From Croceibacter atlanticus HTCC2559 (lineage in GTDB: Bacteria; Bacteroidota; Bacteroidia; Flavobacteriales; Flavobacteriaceae): 64,000 bases of DNA. Below the pieces are notes generated by a model. That model made no database searches. It was not told where the DNA came from and saw nothing but the letters and a program-made list of their open reading frames with translations. Below, in pieces: positions 45,951 through 52,875 of this stretch. The stretch lies in NCBI RefSeq assembly GCF_000196315.1, contig NC_014230.1, positions 2,132,501 to 2,196,500 on the forward strand, in the 5' to 3' direction. The position numbers and the translations under genes were made by a program. The stretch's first letter is position 1; the number at the start of each line of letters is the position of its first letter.

Positions 45951-46265
45951 TTAATTAAAAAGCCCATTAGTGGTCAATAAATAGATGATTATAAATAGTA
46001 TTATAGATATTAACCCAATCAGATTTAGTTTTAAAATTCTGAAGATACTTAGTCCGATTATTCCTAAAATCAGAAATATTCCGCCAAGTATATAACTTTT
46101 GTTTGCGTAGAAAATCAAATCTTTTGAAATTAATGGATTATCCAAATTCAGCGCAGTATGTAAATATCTCAAATGGTCGAAAAGTAAAATTAGTAATGAC
46201 ATCAATAGTGCAATATTACTGGCAATTTTGACGCCTTTATTTTCGTTCAATACTCTAATATTCAT
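45951..46265 (-). CDS. Cassette-borne small membrane protein
   Basis: 104 residues with three hydrophobic helices (about 14-30, 57-74 and 80-99) and a short charged N-terminus (MNIRVLNENKGVK). The ATG is 24 bases inside the cassette core. First gene of cassette 1, followed after 3 bp by the small exported protein; the two may act together. No family recognised. Confidence 0.6.
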   Translation of the reverse strand: MNIRVLNENKGVKIASNIALLMSLLILLFDHLRYLHTALNLDNPLISKDLIFYANKSYILGGIFLILGIIGLSIFRILKLNLIGLISIILFIIIYLLTTNGLFN

Positions 46266-46281
46266 TTTTTGGTCAAAATGT

Positions 46282-46380
46282 TTTACAACTAGTTTATATC
46301 CACCATAAACTTCCGCTTAGCTATACTAATAGTCTTTATATGCAGAATTACTAATGGCGCTTATTTATCTTAATAAAATT
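46282..46380 (-). repeat. Possible right half of an attC-like site at the array edge
   Basis: The DNA before the core of cassette 1 contains a short hairpin (plus strand GTTTAT, ATCCACC, ATAAAC at 46292-46310) and ends in CTAG^TTG. By position it should be the right arm of the preceding site, but it is not homologous to sites 1 and 2 in sequence, and no left arm can be found. It may be a degenerate site, a different site class or the original insertion point. Confidence 0.35.
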
Positions 46381-46514
46381 AAAAGTTTAAAGCAGACCTA
46401 CTTATAAAAATAGTGTAACTTATAGTTTAGTTTTTAACAATGCTGTCTTTCACTTTAAAAATTTTATTAAATATTAAATAATTTGTGCGTTACAAATCCA
46501 AACTATTTAAACAC

Positions 46515-46554
46515 AAAAAACCCCTAATAGCTTATAAATAAGCAGTTAGGGGTA
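46515..46554 (-). terminator. Terminator of tRNA-Arg
   Basis: Long two-part stem (ACCCCTAA/TTAGGGGT outer, GCTTAT/ATAAGC inner) followed on the minus strand by six T residues, just after the tRNA 3' end. Confidence 0.9.
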
Positions 46555-46561
46555 TATGATG

Positions 46562-46635
46562 TGAGCCCGATAGGATTCGAACCTATGACCGCCTCCTTAG
46601 AAGGGAGGTGCTCTATCCAGCTGAGCTACGAGCCC
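46562..46635 (-). tRNA. tRNA-Arg(TCT)
   Basis: 74 nt. The minus strand gives a full cloverleaf: acceptor GGGCTCG pairing with CGGGCTC (two G-U pairs), D-arm GCTCAGCTGGATAGAGC, anticodon stem CCTCC/GGAGG with loop CTTCTAA (anticodon TCT), and T-arm ATAGG-TTCGAAT-CCTAT, discriminator A. CCA is not encoded. It reads AGA and AGG. It is 270 bp from the predicted edge of the cassette array. Confidence 0.97.
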
Positions 46636-46776
46636 GTAGCAATTAGCGGGTGCAAAGATAACAATCATTAACTTTTAAGCAACTTGTTTTTGAAAATTTT
46701 TTATAAATATATTACAAATCTTAAAATAGAATAGCTTCGGTATATAATTTGTAATACCTTCAACAAAAAATTTAAT

Positions 46777-47202
46777 ATGAAATTAATACTAAGCAGCATT
46801 ATATTAATGCTATGTTTTACCTTTTCTAATGCGCAAGATGTTGTTGGCATCTGGAAAACTATAGACGATAATACTGGTGAGGCAAAATCACACATAGAGA
46901 TTTTTAAAAAAGATGGTAAAGTATATGGTAAAATCATAAAAATTTTAAATCCCGAAGCCAGAGATAGAGTATGCTCAGAATGTGAAGGTGAAGATAAAAA
47001 CATCAAGATTTTAGGAATGAATATTATAAAAGGTCTTGAAAGAGATGGTAATGAGTATTCTGGCGGTACAATTACAGACCCTGAAAATGGTAAAATTTAC
47101 AAATCTAAAATCTGGCTTACAGAAGATAATCCTAATCGTTTAAAAGTAAGAGGTTATGTCGCTTTCTTATACAGAACGCAAGAATGGATAAGGCTAGAGT
47201 AG
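46777..47202 (+). CDS. DUF2147 exported protein
   Basis: 141 residues with a signal peptide (about 1-19, ending FSNAQ) and the complete DUF2147 pattern: DVVGIWKTIDDNTGEAKSHI, KDGKVYGKIIKI, a C-x-x-C in RVCSECEG, then YSGGTITDPENGKIYKSKIW and LKVRGYVAFLYRTQEWIR at the end. The domain is a small periplasmic beta-barrel of unknown role. Monocistronic, between tRNA-Arg and priA, with its own terminator. Confidence 0.92.
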   Translation: MKLILSSIILMLCFTFSNAQDVVGIWKTIDDNTGEAKSHIEIFKKDGKVYGKIIKILNPEARDRVCSECEGEDKNIKILGMNIIKGLERDGNEYSGGTITDPENGKIYKSKIWLTEDNPNRLKVRGYVAFLYRTQEWIRLE

Positions 47203-47226
47203 TCGCATAATTAATAGCAATGTAAG

Positions 47227-47256
47227 AAGTCCTGAGCAATCGTTCAGGACTTTTTT
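47227..47256 (+). terminator. Terminator of the DUF2147 gene
   Basis: Stem AAGTCCTGA / TCAGGACTT (9 bp) with an 8-base loop and T-run. Confidence 0.92.
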
Positions 47257-47316
47257 GGTTTATAGCCGCACAACATTTATAAATATGTATTTTTGAAGTT
47301 TAAGATCTAAGTTTTT

Positions 47317-49764
47317 ATGGCCTACTTTATAGATGTCATTGTACCATTACCGTTAAAGAACACCTTTACATATGCGCTAACTACAGAGGAGTTTGCAAAT
47401 ATTGCAGAAGGTATGCGTGTAGCTGTGCCATTTGGTAAAACTAAGGTGTATACAGGTGTTGTACTTGCAAAACATACCACGCCACCTATAAAGTATGAAG
47501 CAAAACCTATAGAAGAAATCTTAGACTCTAACCCAACCGTTACTTCAAGACAACTTAAATTTTGGGTGTGGATGGCGTCTTACTATATGTGTAGTTTAGG
47601 CGAAGTTTTAAAAGCGTCTTTACCTAGTGCCTTTTTGTTAGAGAGCGAAACTGTTGTCGAGCTAAATAAAGCCGCTAATATTGATTTCTCTGAGTTAGAT
47701 GATAATGAATTTTTAATTGTTGAAGCGCTTCAAAACCAATCACTATTGCGCATTCAGGAAATTATGCAAATCTTAGATAAGCAGCGTGTCTTACCAATTT
47801 TAAATAGGTTGGTAGATAAGCAAGCTGTTATCATAAATCAAGAAATATATGAGCAGTACAAACCTAAAGTAGTAAGCTATGTAAGATTAAATGCAATTTA
47901 TAAGCAAGACGACAAGCTGCATGACCTGTTAGATGAGCTATCAAGAGCACCAAAACAACGTGAAGTGATTTTTAAACTGTTTGAAACATCTGCTTCTGAA
48001 AAGAAATTACAAGCTTCAGACCTTGCTAAATTATGTAATACTTCGTCTAGCGTAATAAAATCGCTTGTTGATAAAGGTATTTTAGAAAGTTATCAAATAC
48101 AGGAAGATAGAGTACAATTTGAAGGAGAATCAACTTTAAAAGATATCACATTTAATGCGCATCAATTAAAAGCATATAATAGTATTCAGCAGTCTTTTGA
48201 AACTAATAGCGTTTGCCTTTTACACGGCGTTACTTCAAGCGGAAAGACAGAGATTTATATAAACCTTATTAAAGATGTACTGGCCAAAGGAGAACAAGTA
48301 CTTTACCTGGTTCCAGAAATTGCTCTAACCACACAGCTTATCACACGTTTACAGTCTTATTTTGGAGAAGAAGTGCTTATATATCACAGTAAATATTCAG
48401 TAAATGAACGTGTAGAGGTTTATAATCACGTAAAGAATAAAACTAAAGGTAAAATTGTAATTGGAGCACGATCTAGCATCTTTTTACCATTTCAGGAGTT
48501 GGGACTTATTATTGTAGATGAAGAGCACGAGTCTACATTTAAGCAATACGATCCTGCGCCTAGGTATAATGCGAGAGATGCTGCAGTAGTGTTGGCTAAT
48601 TTATTTAAAACAAAAGTATTATTAGGATCTGCAACACCAAGCATAGAAAGTTATTACAATGCTAAGCATCAAAAATATGGTTTCGTCTCCCTAAATAAAC
48701 GCTTTGGAGATGTACTGCCTCCAGAAATAGAGTTAGTTAATATTAAGGAGAAGTATAAGCGTAAGGAGATGAGCGGTCATTTTTCAGACCGTTTGGCAGA
48801 AGAGATATTAAATACACTAAAACAAGGTGAACAGGTTATCTTGTTTCAAAATAGAAGAGGTTATTCACCATATTTAGAATGCCTTACTTGTGGAGAATCT
48901 CCACAGTGTCCTAATTGTGATGTAAGTTTAACATATCATAGCTATAAAAACCAACTGCGTTGTCACTATTGTGGCTACCATATTGCCATGCAGTTAGAAT
49001 GTATGAAATGTGGAAGTGCAGACTTAACAACAAAAGGCTTAGGAACAGAACAGGTAGAAACAGAATTAAAGACATTATATCCTGATCACAACATAGGCAG
49101 AATGGATCTAGATACCACTAGAGGTAAACATGGCTATGAAAAAATTATCACAGCATTTGAAAATGAAGAGATAGATATTTTAGTGGGGACACAGATGCTA
49201 AGCAAAGGATTAGACTTTAGAAATGTTGGCTTAGTAGGTGTTATGAATGCAGATAGCTTGTTAAATTTTCCAGACTTTAGAGCACACGAGCGTAGTTTTC
49301 AAATGCTACAACAAGTTGCCGGTAGGGCAGGACGTACAAAAAAGCGCGGTCGTGTTCTTATACAAACTTATAATCCTTTTCATCAAATATTACAGCAAGT
49401 TTCCACTAATGATTATGTGGGTATGTATAAGGATCAAATAGAAGAGCGACACCAATATAAATATCCGCCGTTATGTCGTTTAATTCGATTTACGTTTAGA
49501 AATAAAGACTTTAATAAAGTTAATGAAGCCTCGTTATGGTTTGCAAAATCTATGGCTAATACATTTAAAGAACATGTATTGGGACCAGAGTTTCCACCAG
49601 TGTCTAGAATACGAAATGAATATTACAAGAATGTAATTTTAAAAATCCCGAAACAACAATCACTTTCTAAAACAAAAGAAGTGATTGATAAGATTTTAAA
49701 AAGCTATACAGCAATAGGGCAGTATAGAGGTGTACGTTGTGTAATTAATGTAGATCCTTATTAA
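47317..49764 (+). CDS. priA: Primosomal protein N' (replication restart helicase)
   Basis: 815 residues. An N-terminal 3' DNA-binding domain (VDVIVPLPLKNTFTY), a winged-helix region and a helicase core follow, with Walker A GVTSSGKTE, DEEH as motif II and QVAGRAGR as motif VI. Between the helicase lobes is the zinc-binding cluster, with eight cysteines in CLTCGESPQCPNC and CHYCG ... CMKCG. PriA restarts stalled forks. A -7-like TATTTTTG at 47288-47295 precedes it without a clear -33 element. The stop overlaps the convergent LytTR regulator gene by 4 bp. Confidence 0.96.
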   Translation: MAYFIDVIVPLPLKNTFTYALTTEEFANIAEGMRVAVPFGKTKVYTGVVLAKHTTPPIKYEAKPIEEILDSNPTVTSRQLKFWVWMASYYMCSLGEVLKASLPSAFLLESETVVELNKAANIDFSELDDNEFLIVEALQNQSLLRIQEIMQILDKQRVLPILNRLVDKQAVIINQEIYEQYKPKVVSYVRLNAIYKQDDKLHDLLDELSRAPKQREVIFKLFETSASEKKLQASDLAKLCNTSSSVIKSLVDKGILESYQIQEDRVQFEGESTLKDITFNAHQLKAYNSIQQSFETNSVCLLHGVTSSGKTEIYINLIKDVLAKGEQVLYLVPEIALTTQLITRLQSYFGEEVLIYHSKYSVNERVEVYNHVKNKTKGKIVIGARSSIFLPFQELGLIIVDEEHESTFKQYDPAPRYNARDAAVVLANLFKTKVLLGSATPSIESYYNAKHQKYGFVSLNKRFGDVLPPEIELVNIKEKYKRKEMSGHFSDRLAEEILNTLKQGEQVILFQNRRGYSPYLECLTCGESPQCPNCDVSLTYHSYKNQLRCHYCGYHIAMQLECMKCGSADLTTKGLGTEQVETELKTLYPDHNIGRMDLDTTRGKHGYEKIITAFENEEIDILVGTQMLSKGLDFRNVGLVGVMNADSLLNFPDFRAHERSFQMLQQVAGRAGRTKKRGRVLIQTYNPFHQILQQVSTNDYVGMYKDQIEERHQYKYPPLCRLIRFTFRNKDFNKVNEASLWFAKSMANTFKEHVLGPEFPPVSRIRNEYYKNVILKIPKQQSLSKTKEVIDKILKSYTAIGQYRGVRCVINVDPY

Positions 49765-50468
49765 TTAGAGCTTAGCGCATCTGCTAAAAGCGTTTTTTTG
49801 TGTCTGCTTAATGGAATTTTCTCACCATCAATTTCCACTTCACGACTGTTGTAGCGCTGTATGCGATCTAAGTTTACAATATAGGATTTGTGAATACGAA
49901 GAAAGTTTTCATCCTCAAGCTCCTTTTCAAAAGACTTCATTGTTGCTAACACCACAAAAGAATCTGTGTTAGTTACAAACTTCACATAATCACCAAGAGC
50001 TTCAATATATTTTAAGCTACCCAACATAACTTTACGTTTCTTAAGGTTGCTCTTTACAAAGATAAAACGGTCATCTTCAACAGAAGATTTGTCATTTTGT
50101 AATTTATAAAGACCAATAGCTTTTGCAGCCGCTTTATTAAAACGATCTCTTGTGACTGGTTTATGAATATAATCTATAGCTTCATAATCAAAAGCCTTGT
50201 GTGCATATTGAGTTTTTCCTGTAACAAAAATTATAAGAGGCTTGTTTCTTAAGTCATCTAAAAGATCAAAACCAGAAAGAATTGGCATTTCAACATCAAG
50301 GAATAATAAATCGACACCTAAATCTAACAATCCATTTTTAGTTTCTATGGCATTGCTAAACTCTCCAACTAATTGAAGGTTAGGGTGATCTTTAATAAGT
50401 TTAACCATAGATAGGCGTTGTAAGCCAGAATCATCTACAACTACACATTTTAATTTTACGTCTTCCAA
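49761..50468 (-). CDS. LytTR-family response regulator
   Basis: 235 residues. The receiver domain (about 1-120) has the acidic pocket VVDDS, phosphoacceptor D58 in FLDVEMP, the T in FVTGK and K in YIHKPV. The C-terminal LytTR DNA-binding domain (about 135-235) contains YIEALGDYVKFVT and FLRIHKSYIVNL. Such regulators usually answer to a LytS-type histidine kinase encoded nearby; none is present in this window on either side. Target genes unknown. Confidence 0.93.
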   Translation of the reverse strand: MEDVKLKCVVVDDSGLQRLSMVKLIKDHPNLQLVGEFSNAIETKNGLLDLGVDLLFLDVEMPILSGFDLLDDLRNKPLIIFVTGKTQYAHKAFDYEAIDYIHKPVTRDRFNKAAAKAIGLYKLQNDKSSVEDDRFIFVKSNLKKRKVMLGSLKYIEALGDYVKFVTNTDSFVVLATMKSFEKELEDENFLRIHKSYIVNLDRIQRYNSREVEIDGEKIPLSRHKKTLLADALSSN

Positions 50469-50610
50469 AGTTTATTTTATTGAGATGTTAGTGTTACTTC
50501 TAAACAATATTAACGCATTTTAAGACAATCCGCAAGTAATTTAAATCTTTGGTCGTTGGTAATGTTGATTTTATCGCTGTAAAAGACCAAAAAAAGTCCT
50601 GTTTTTATGG

Positions 50611-50640
50611 TTGTAAATATGTATTTAATACGTATTTTTG
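50611..50640 (+). promoter_or_regulatory. Bacteroidota promoter of the rpsF operon
   Basis: A full match to the phylum consensus: TTG (50611-50613), 19 bases, then TATTTTTG (50633-50640), 31 bp before the rpsF ATG. Confidence 0.8.
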
Positions 50641-50671
50641 CACGCAATTTTAATTTAAATAATTCAATCGT

Positions 50672-51010
50672 ATGAATCATTATGAAACTGTTTTCATCTT
50701 GAATCCCGTTTTATCTGATGAACAGATAAAGGAGACAGTTAAGAAATTTGAAGATTTTCTTATTTCTAAAGATGCCAAGATGGTTAACAAAGAAGATTGG
50801 GGGCTAAAAAAATTAGCTTACGCAATCCAAAACAAGAAAAGTGGTTTTTATCACTTGTTTGAGTACCAAGTAGCTGGAGAGCACATTGAGCCACTAGAGG
50901 TTTTGTTTAGACGTGACGAGCGTATTATGCGTTTCCTTACTGTAAAGTTAGACAAACATGCTGTAGAGTGGGCTAAAACAAGAGTTAAACGTAACAAAGA
51001 AAAAGCATAA
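50672..51010 (+). CDS. rpsF: 30S ribosomal protein S6 (bS6)
   Basis: 112 residues, starting MNHYETVFILNPVLSDEQI with the two-strand ferredoxin-like S6 fold, the DWGLKKLAYAI segment and the FRRDERIMRFLTVKL end. First of three ribosomal genes in the order rpsF, rpsR, rplI, which is widely conserved; 3 bp separate it from rpsR. In other bacteria S6 and S18 bind the leader RNA of this operon, but I cannot point to such a structure here. Confidence 0.97.
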   Translation: MNHYETVFILNPVLSDEQIKETVKKFEDFLISKDAKMVNKEDWGLKKLAYAIQNKKSGFYHLFEYQVAGEHIEPLEVLFRRDERIMRFLTVKLDKHAVEWAKTRVKRNKEKA

Positions 51011-51013
51011 GCC

Positions 51014-51316
51014 ATGGCAACATCTATTGAGCAACAAGCAAAAGGAAAGAAAGACGGCGAGATTAGATACCTAACTCCGCTTAATATTGAGACTTCTAAG
51101 AAAGAGAAGTACTGTCGTTTTAAGAAAAATGGAATTAAGTATATTGATTACAAAAACCCAGATTTCTTAGGAATGTTAGTAAACGAACAAGGTAAATTGT
51201 TACCACGTCGTTTAACAGGAACATCTTTAAAGTATCAGCGTAAAGTGGCGCAAGCTGTAAAGCGTGCAAGACATATTGCACTTATGCCATACGTAACAGA
51301 TTTATATAACAAGTAA
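51014..51316 (+). CDS. rpsR: 30S ribosomal protein S18 (bS18)
   Basis: 100 residues, slightly longer at the N-terminus than the E. coli protein. The S18 core [21 protein letters not shown] and the C-terminal [31 protein letters not shown] are split over residues 32-93. S18 pairs with S6 on the platform of the small subunit. Start ATG is 3 bp after the rpsF stop. Confidence 0.97.
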   Translation: MATSIEQQAKGKKDGEIRYLTPLNIETSKKEKYCRFKKNGIKYIDYKNPDFLGMLVNEQGKLLPRRLTGTSLKYQRKVAQAVKRARHIALMPYVTDLYNK

Positions 51317-51327
51317 ACCCCGATAAC

Positions 51328-51777
51328 ATGCAACTTATTTTAAAACAAGACGTTGAGAATCTAGGATTCACAGACGATGTGGTAGAAGTAAAGCCAGGTT
51401 ACGGACGTAACTTTTTAATCCCACAAGGTAAAGCAGTATTAGCAACACCATCTAGCATTAAATCTTTAGAAGAAACGTTAAAGCAACGTAGCTATAAAGA
51501 ACGTAAAGCTATTGAAGCTGCTAAGTCTTTAGCTGAAAAATTAAATTCTTTAGATCTAACAATGACAGCAAAAGCTGGAGAAGCAGACAAAATGTTTGGA
51601 AGCATCTCTAACGCAGATTTGTCTGAGCGTTTAGAAAAAGAAGGTATCGAGATAGACAAGAAGTACATTAGCATTGCTGGTGGAAACATTAAGAGACTAG
51701 GACAATATGAAGCGACAGTTCGTTTTCATAGAGAAGTAGTTGAAACTGTAACGTTTGACGTTGTAGGAGAAAACTAG
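51328..51777 (+). CDS. rplI: 50S ribosomal protein L9 (bL9)
   Basis: 149 residues. The N-terminal 23S-binding domain includes MQLILKQDVENLGF and the PGYGRNFLIPQGKA signature. The long central helix (about 45-75) and the C-terminal domain with GKMFGS-like KMFGSIS follow. L9 is near the L1 stalk and helps hold reading frame. Eleven bp after rpsR, followed by a terminator. Confidence 0.97.
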   Translation: MQLILKQDVENLGFTDDVVEVKPGYGRNFLIPQGKAVLATPSSIKSLEETLKQRSYKERKAIEAAKSLAEKLNSLDLTMTAKAGEADKMFGSISNADLSERLEKEGIEIDKKYISIAGGNIKRLGQYEATVRFHREVVETVTFDVVGEN

Positions 51778-51798
51778 TCTTATCTAGATTACAATTTT

Positions 51799-51836
51799 AA
51801 AAGCCTGCTCTTTATTGAGTAGGCTTTTCCTTTTTA
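51799..51836 (+). terminator. Terminator of the rpsF-rpsR-rplI operon
   Basis: Stem AAAAGCCT / AGGCTTTT with a short extension (CTC/GAG region), followed by T-rich CCTTTTT. Confidence 0.85.
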
Positions 51837-51870
51837 ATTAAATTAGTACGACTTAGAATAATTAGACATC

Positions 51871-52347
51871 ATGAAATATTCAAGACTTACAAAAGAACAA
51901 TTTGAAGAAATGCATGAAGAGTTTATAAACTTTCTTGCAACCCAATCTATAACTGGAGAAGAATGGGAAACCATAAAAAAAGATAAACCAGAGGTTGCAG
52001 AAGCAGAGCTAGATGTTTTTAGCGACCTGGTTTGGGAAGGTGTTTTAAATAAAGTAGAATACTTAGAGCACTATTCTAAACAGCAAATCTTCCTGTTTAA
52101 AATAGACCAAGTCCAAATTTCGCTTATTGGCGTAAAAGTTAATAATAACGTTATAGATATTACAACTCCAGAAGGCTACCAATGGCTTCAAGAGAATTTG
52201 AAAACAGATGCTGTGGATATATACACATCTAATAAAGTACTTAAAGAAGACCGTAATAAAGATATTTTCGCCTTAATACAACAAGGCTCTAATATAACTA
52301 AAGGGGAACTTTACAATTACTTTAATGAATTATTAGCGTTAGACTAA
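51871..52347 (+). CDS. DUF6495 family protein
   Basis: 158 residues. Starts MKYSRLTKEQFEEMHEEF and contains the ELDVFSDLVWEGVLNKVEYLEHYS core of a family that, from memory, is confined to Bacteroidota and often sits after the rplI operon. No signal peptide or membrane helix; probably cytoplasmic. Function unknown. The stop overlaps the convergent gene by 4 bp. Confidence 0.8.
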   Translation: MKYSRLTKEQFEEMHEEFINFLATQSITGEEWETIKKDKPEVAEAELDVFSDLVWEGVLNKVEYLEHYSKQQIFLFKIDQVQISLIGVKVNNNVIDITTPEGYQWLQENLKTDAVDIYTSNKVLKEDRNKDIFALIQQGSNITKGELYNYFNELLALD

Positions 52348-52865
52348 AGAAACGCTTTTACATCTTCTTTTAATTGAGCTAGTCCTGCATCTGTAGGTGT
52401 AGGACGATCAATTAAATCTGAGAGTATTGTTTCTCTCAGCTTATCAGAGTTTGTTACAGACTCGTTCATTGCTGTCTTCCTAATTATTGACATTGTAGCA
52501 TTTTTTGATGCTCTAATAACACCCCAAGCTCTATCACTTAAATATATTTGTTGTGCTAAATTATGCTCAAATTCTTGCTCTATAGTACTAATAAGTAAGT
52601 TTTCATAAGCATCTACCTCGTCATTATAAGGTTTAACTCGTAATAATAGGTTTCCTAAGGAGATACGTTCTAAAAACAACGTCATACGCTCATAAGCTTG
52701 TAATCTAAGAGGTAAGGCTTCTTTTTGGTTTTCTTTCTGAAGCTCAAAATAGCGTCTTTTATCTTGCTCTGCTTGCCAAGTTTTCAAGAAATAAAATACG
52801 ACCAAGCCTACAACTATTGCTGGCGCGGTATAAAATATAAGCTCTAAAATTTTATCAGTATTCAT
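52344..52865 (-). CDS. Single-pass membrane protein of unknown function
   Basis: 173 residues with one N-terminal transmembrane helix (about 8-26, IFYTAPAIVVGLVVFYFL). A charged helical region (about 28-60) and a helical domain with LRLQAYERMTLFLERISLGNL and QIYLSDRAWGVIRASKN follow. I do not recall a named domain. It starts 10 bp after the glutamate-synthase-like gene, with which it is probably co-transcribed. Confidence 0.75.
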   Translation of the reverse strand: MNTDKILELIFYTAPAIVVGLVVFYFLKTWQAEQDKRRYFELQKENQKEALPLRLQAYERMTLFLERISLGNLLLRVKPYNDEVDAYENLLISTIEQEFEHNLAQQIYLSDRAWGVIRASKNATMSIIRKTAMNESVTNSDKLRETILSDLIDRPTPTDAGLAQLKEDVKAFL

Positions 52866-52875
52866 AATTTGGGGT

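Larger units (their letters stand above)
45359..46288 (-). mobile_element. Cassette 1 of the array (930 bp, two genes)
   Basis: Starts at the G^TT core (G at 46289, GTTGTAAAACATTT) and ends at the core at 45359. Its end box AAACGTTTTACAAC (45545-45558) matches the complement of its start at 13 of 14 positions. It carries two short genes separated by 3 bp. The first ATG stands about 21 bases after the core, leaving no space for a promoter. Confidence 0.65.

Noticed and set aside
42703-46380. Transposon or IS element as explanation of the palindromes
   Set aside because: No transposase, no target duplication at the unit borders, and the complementary ends differ from unit to unit while a transposon family would share one terminal repeat.
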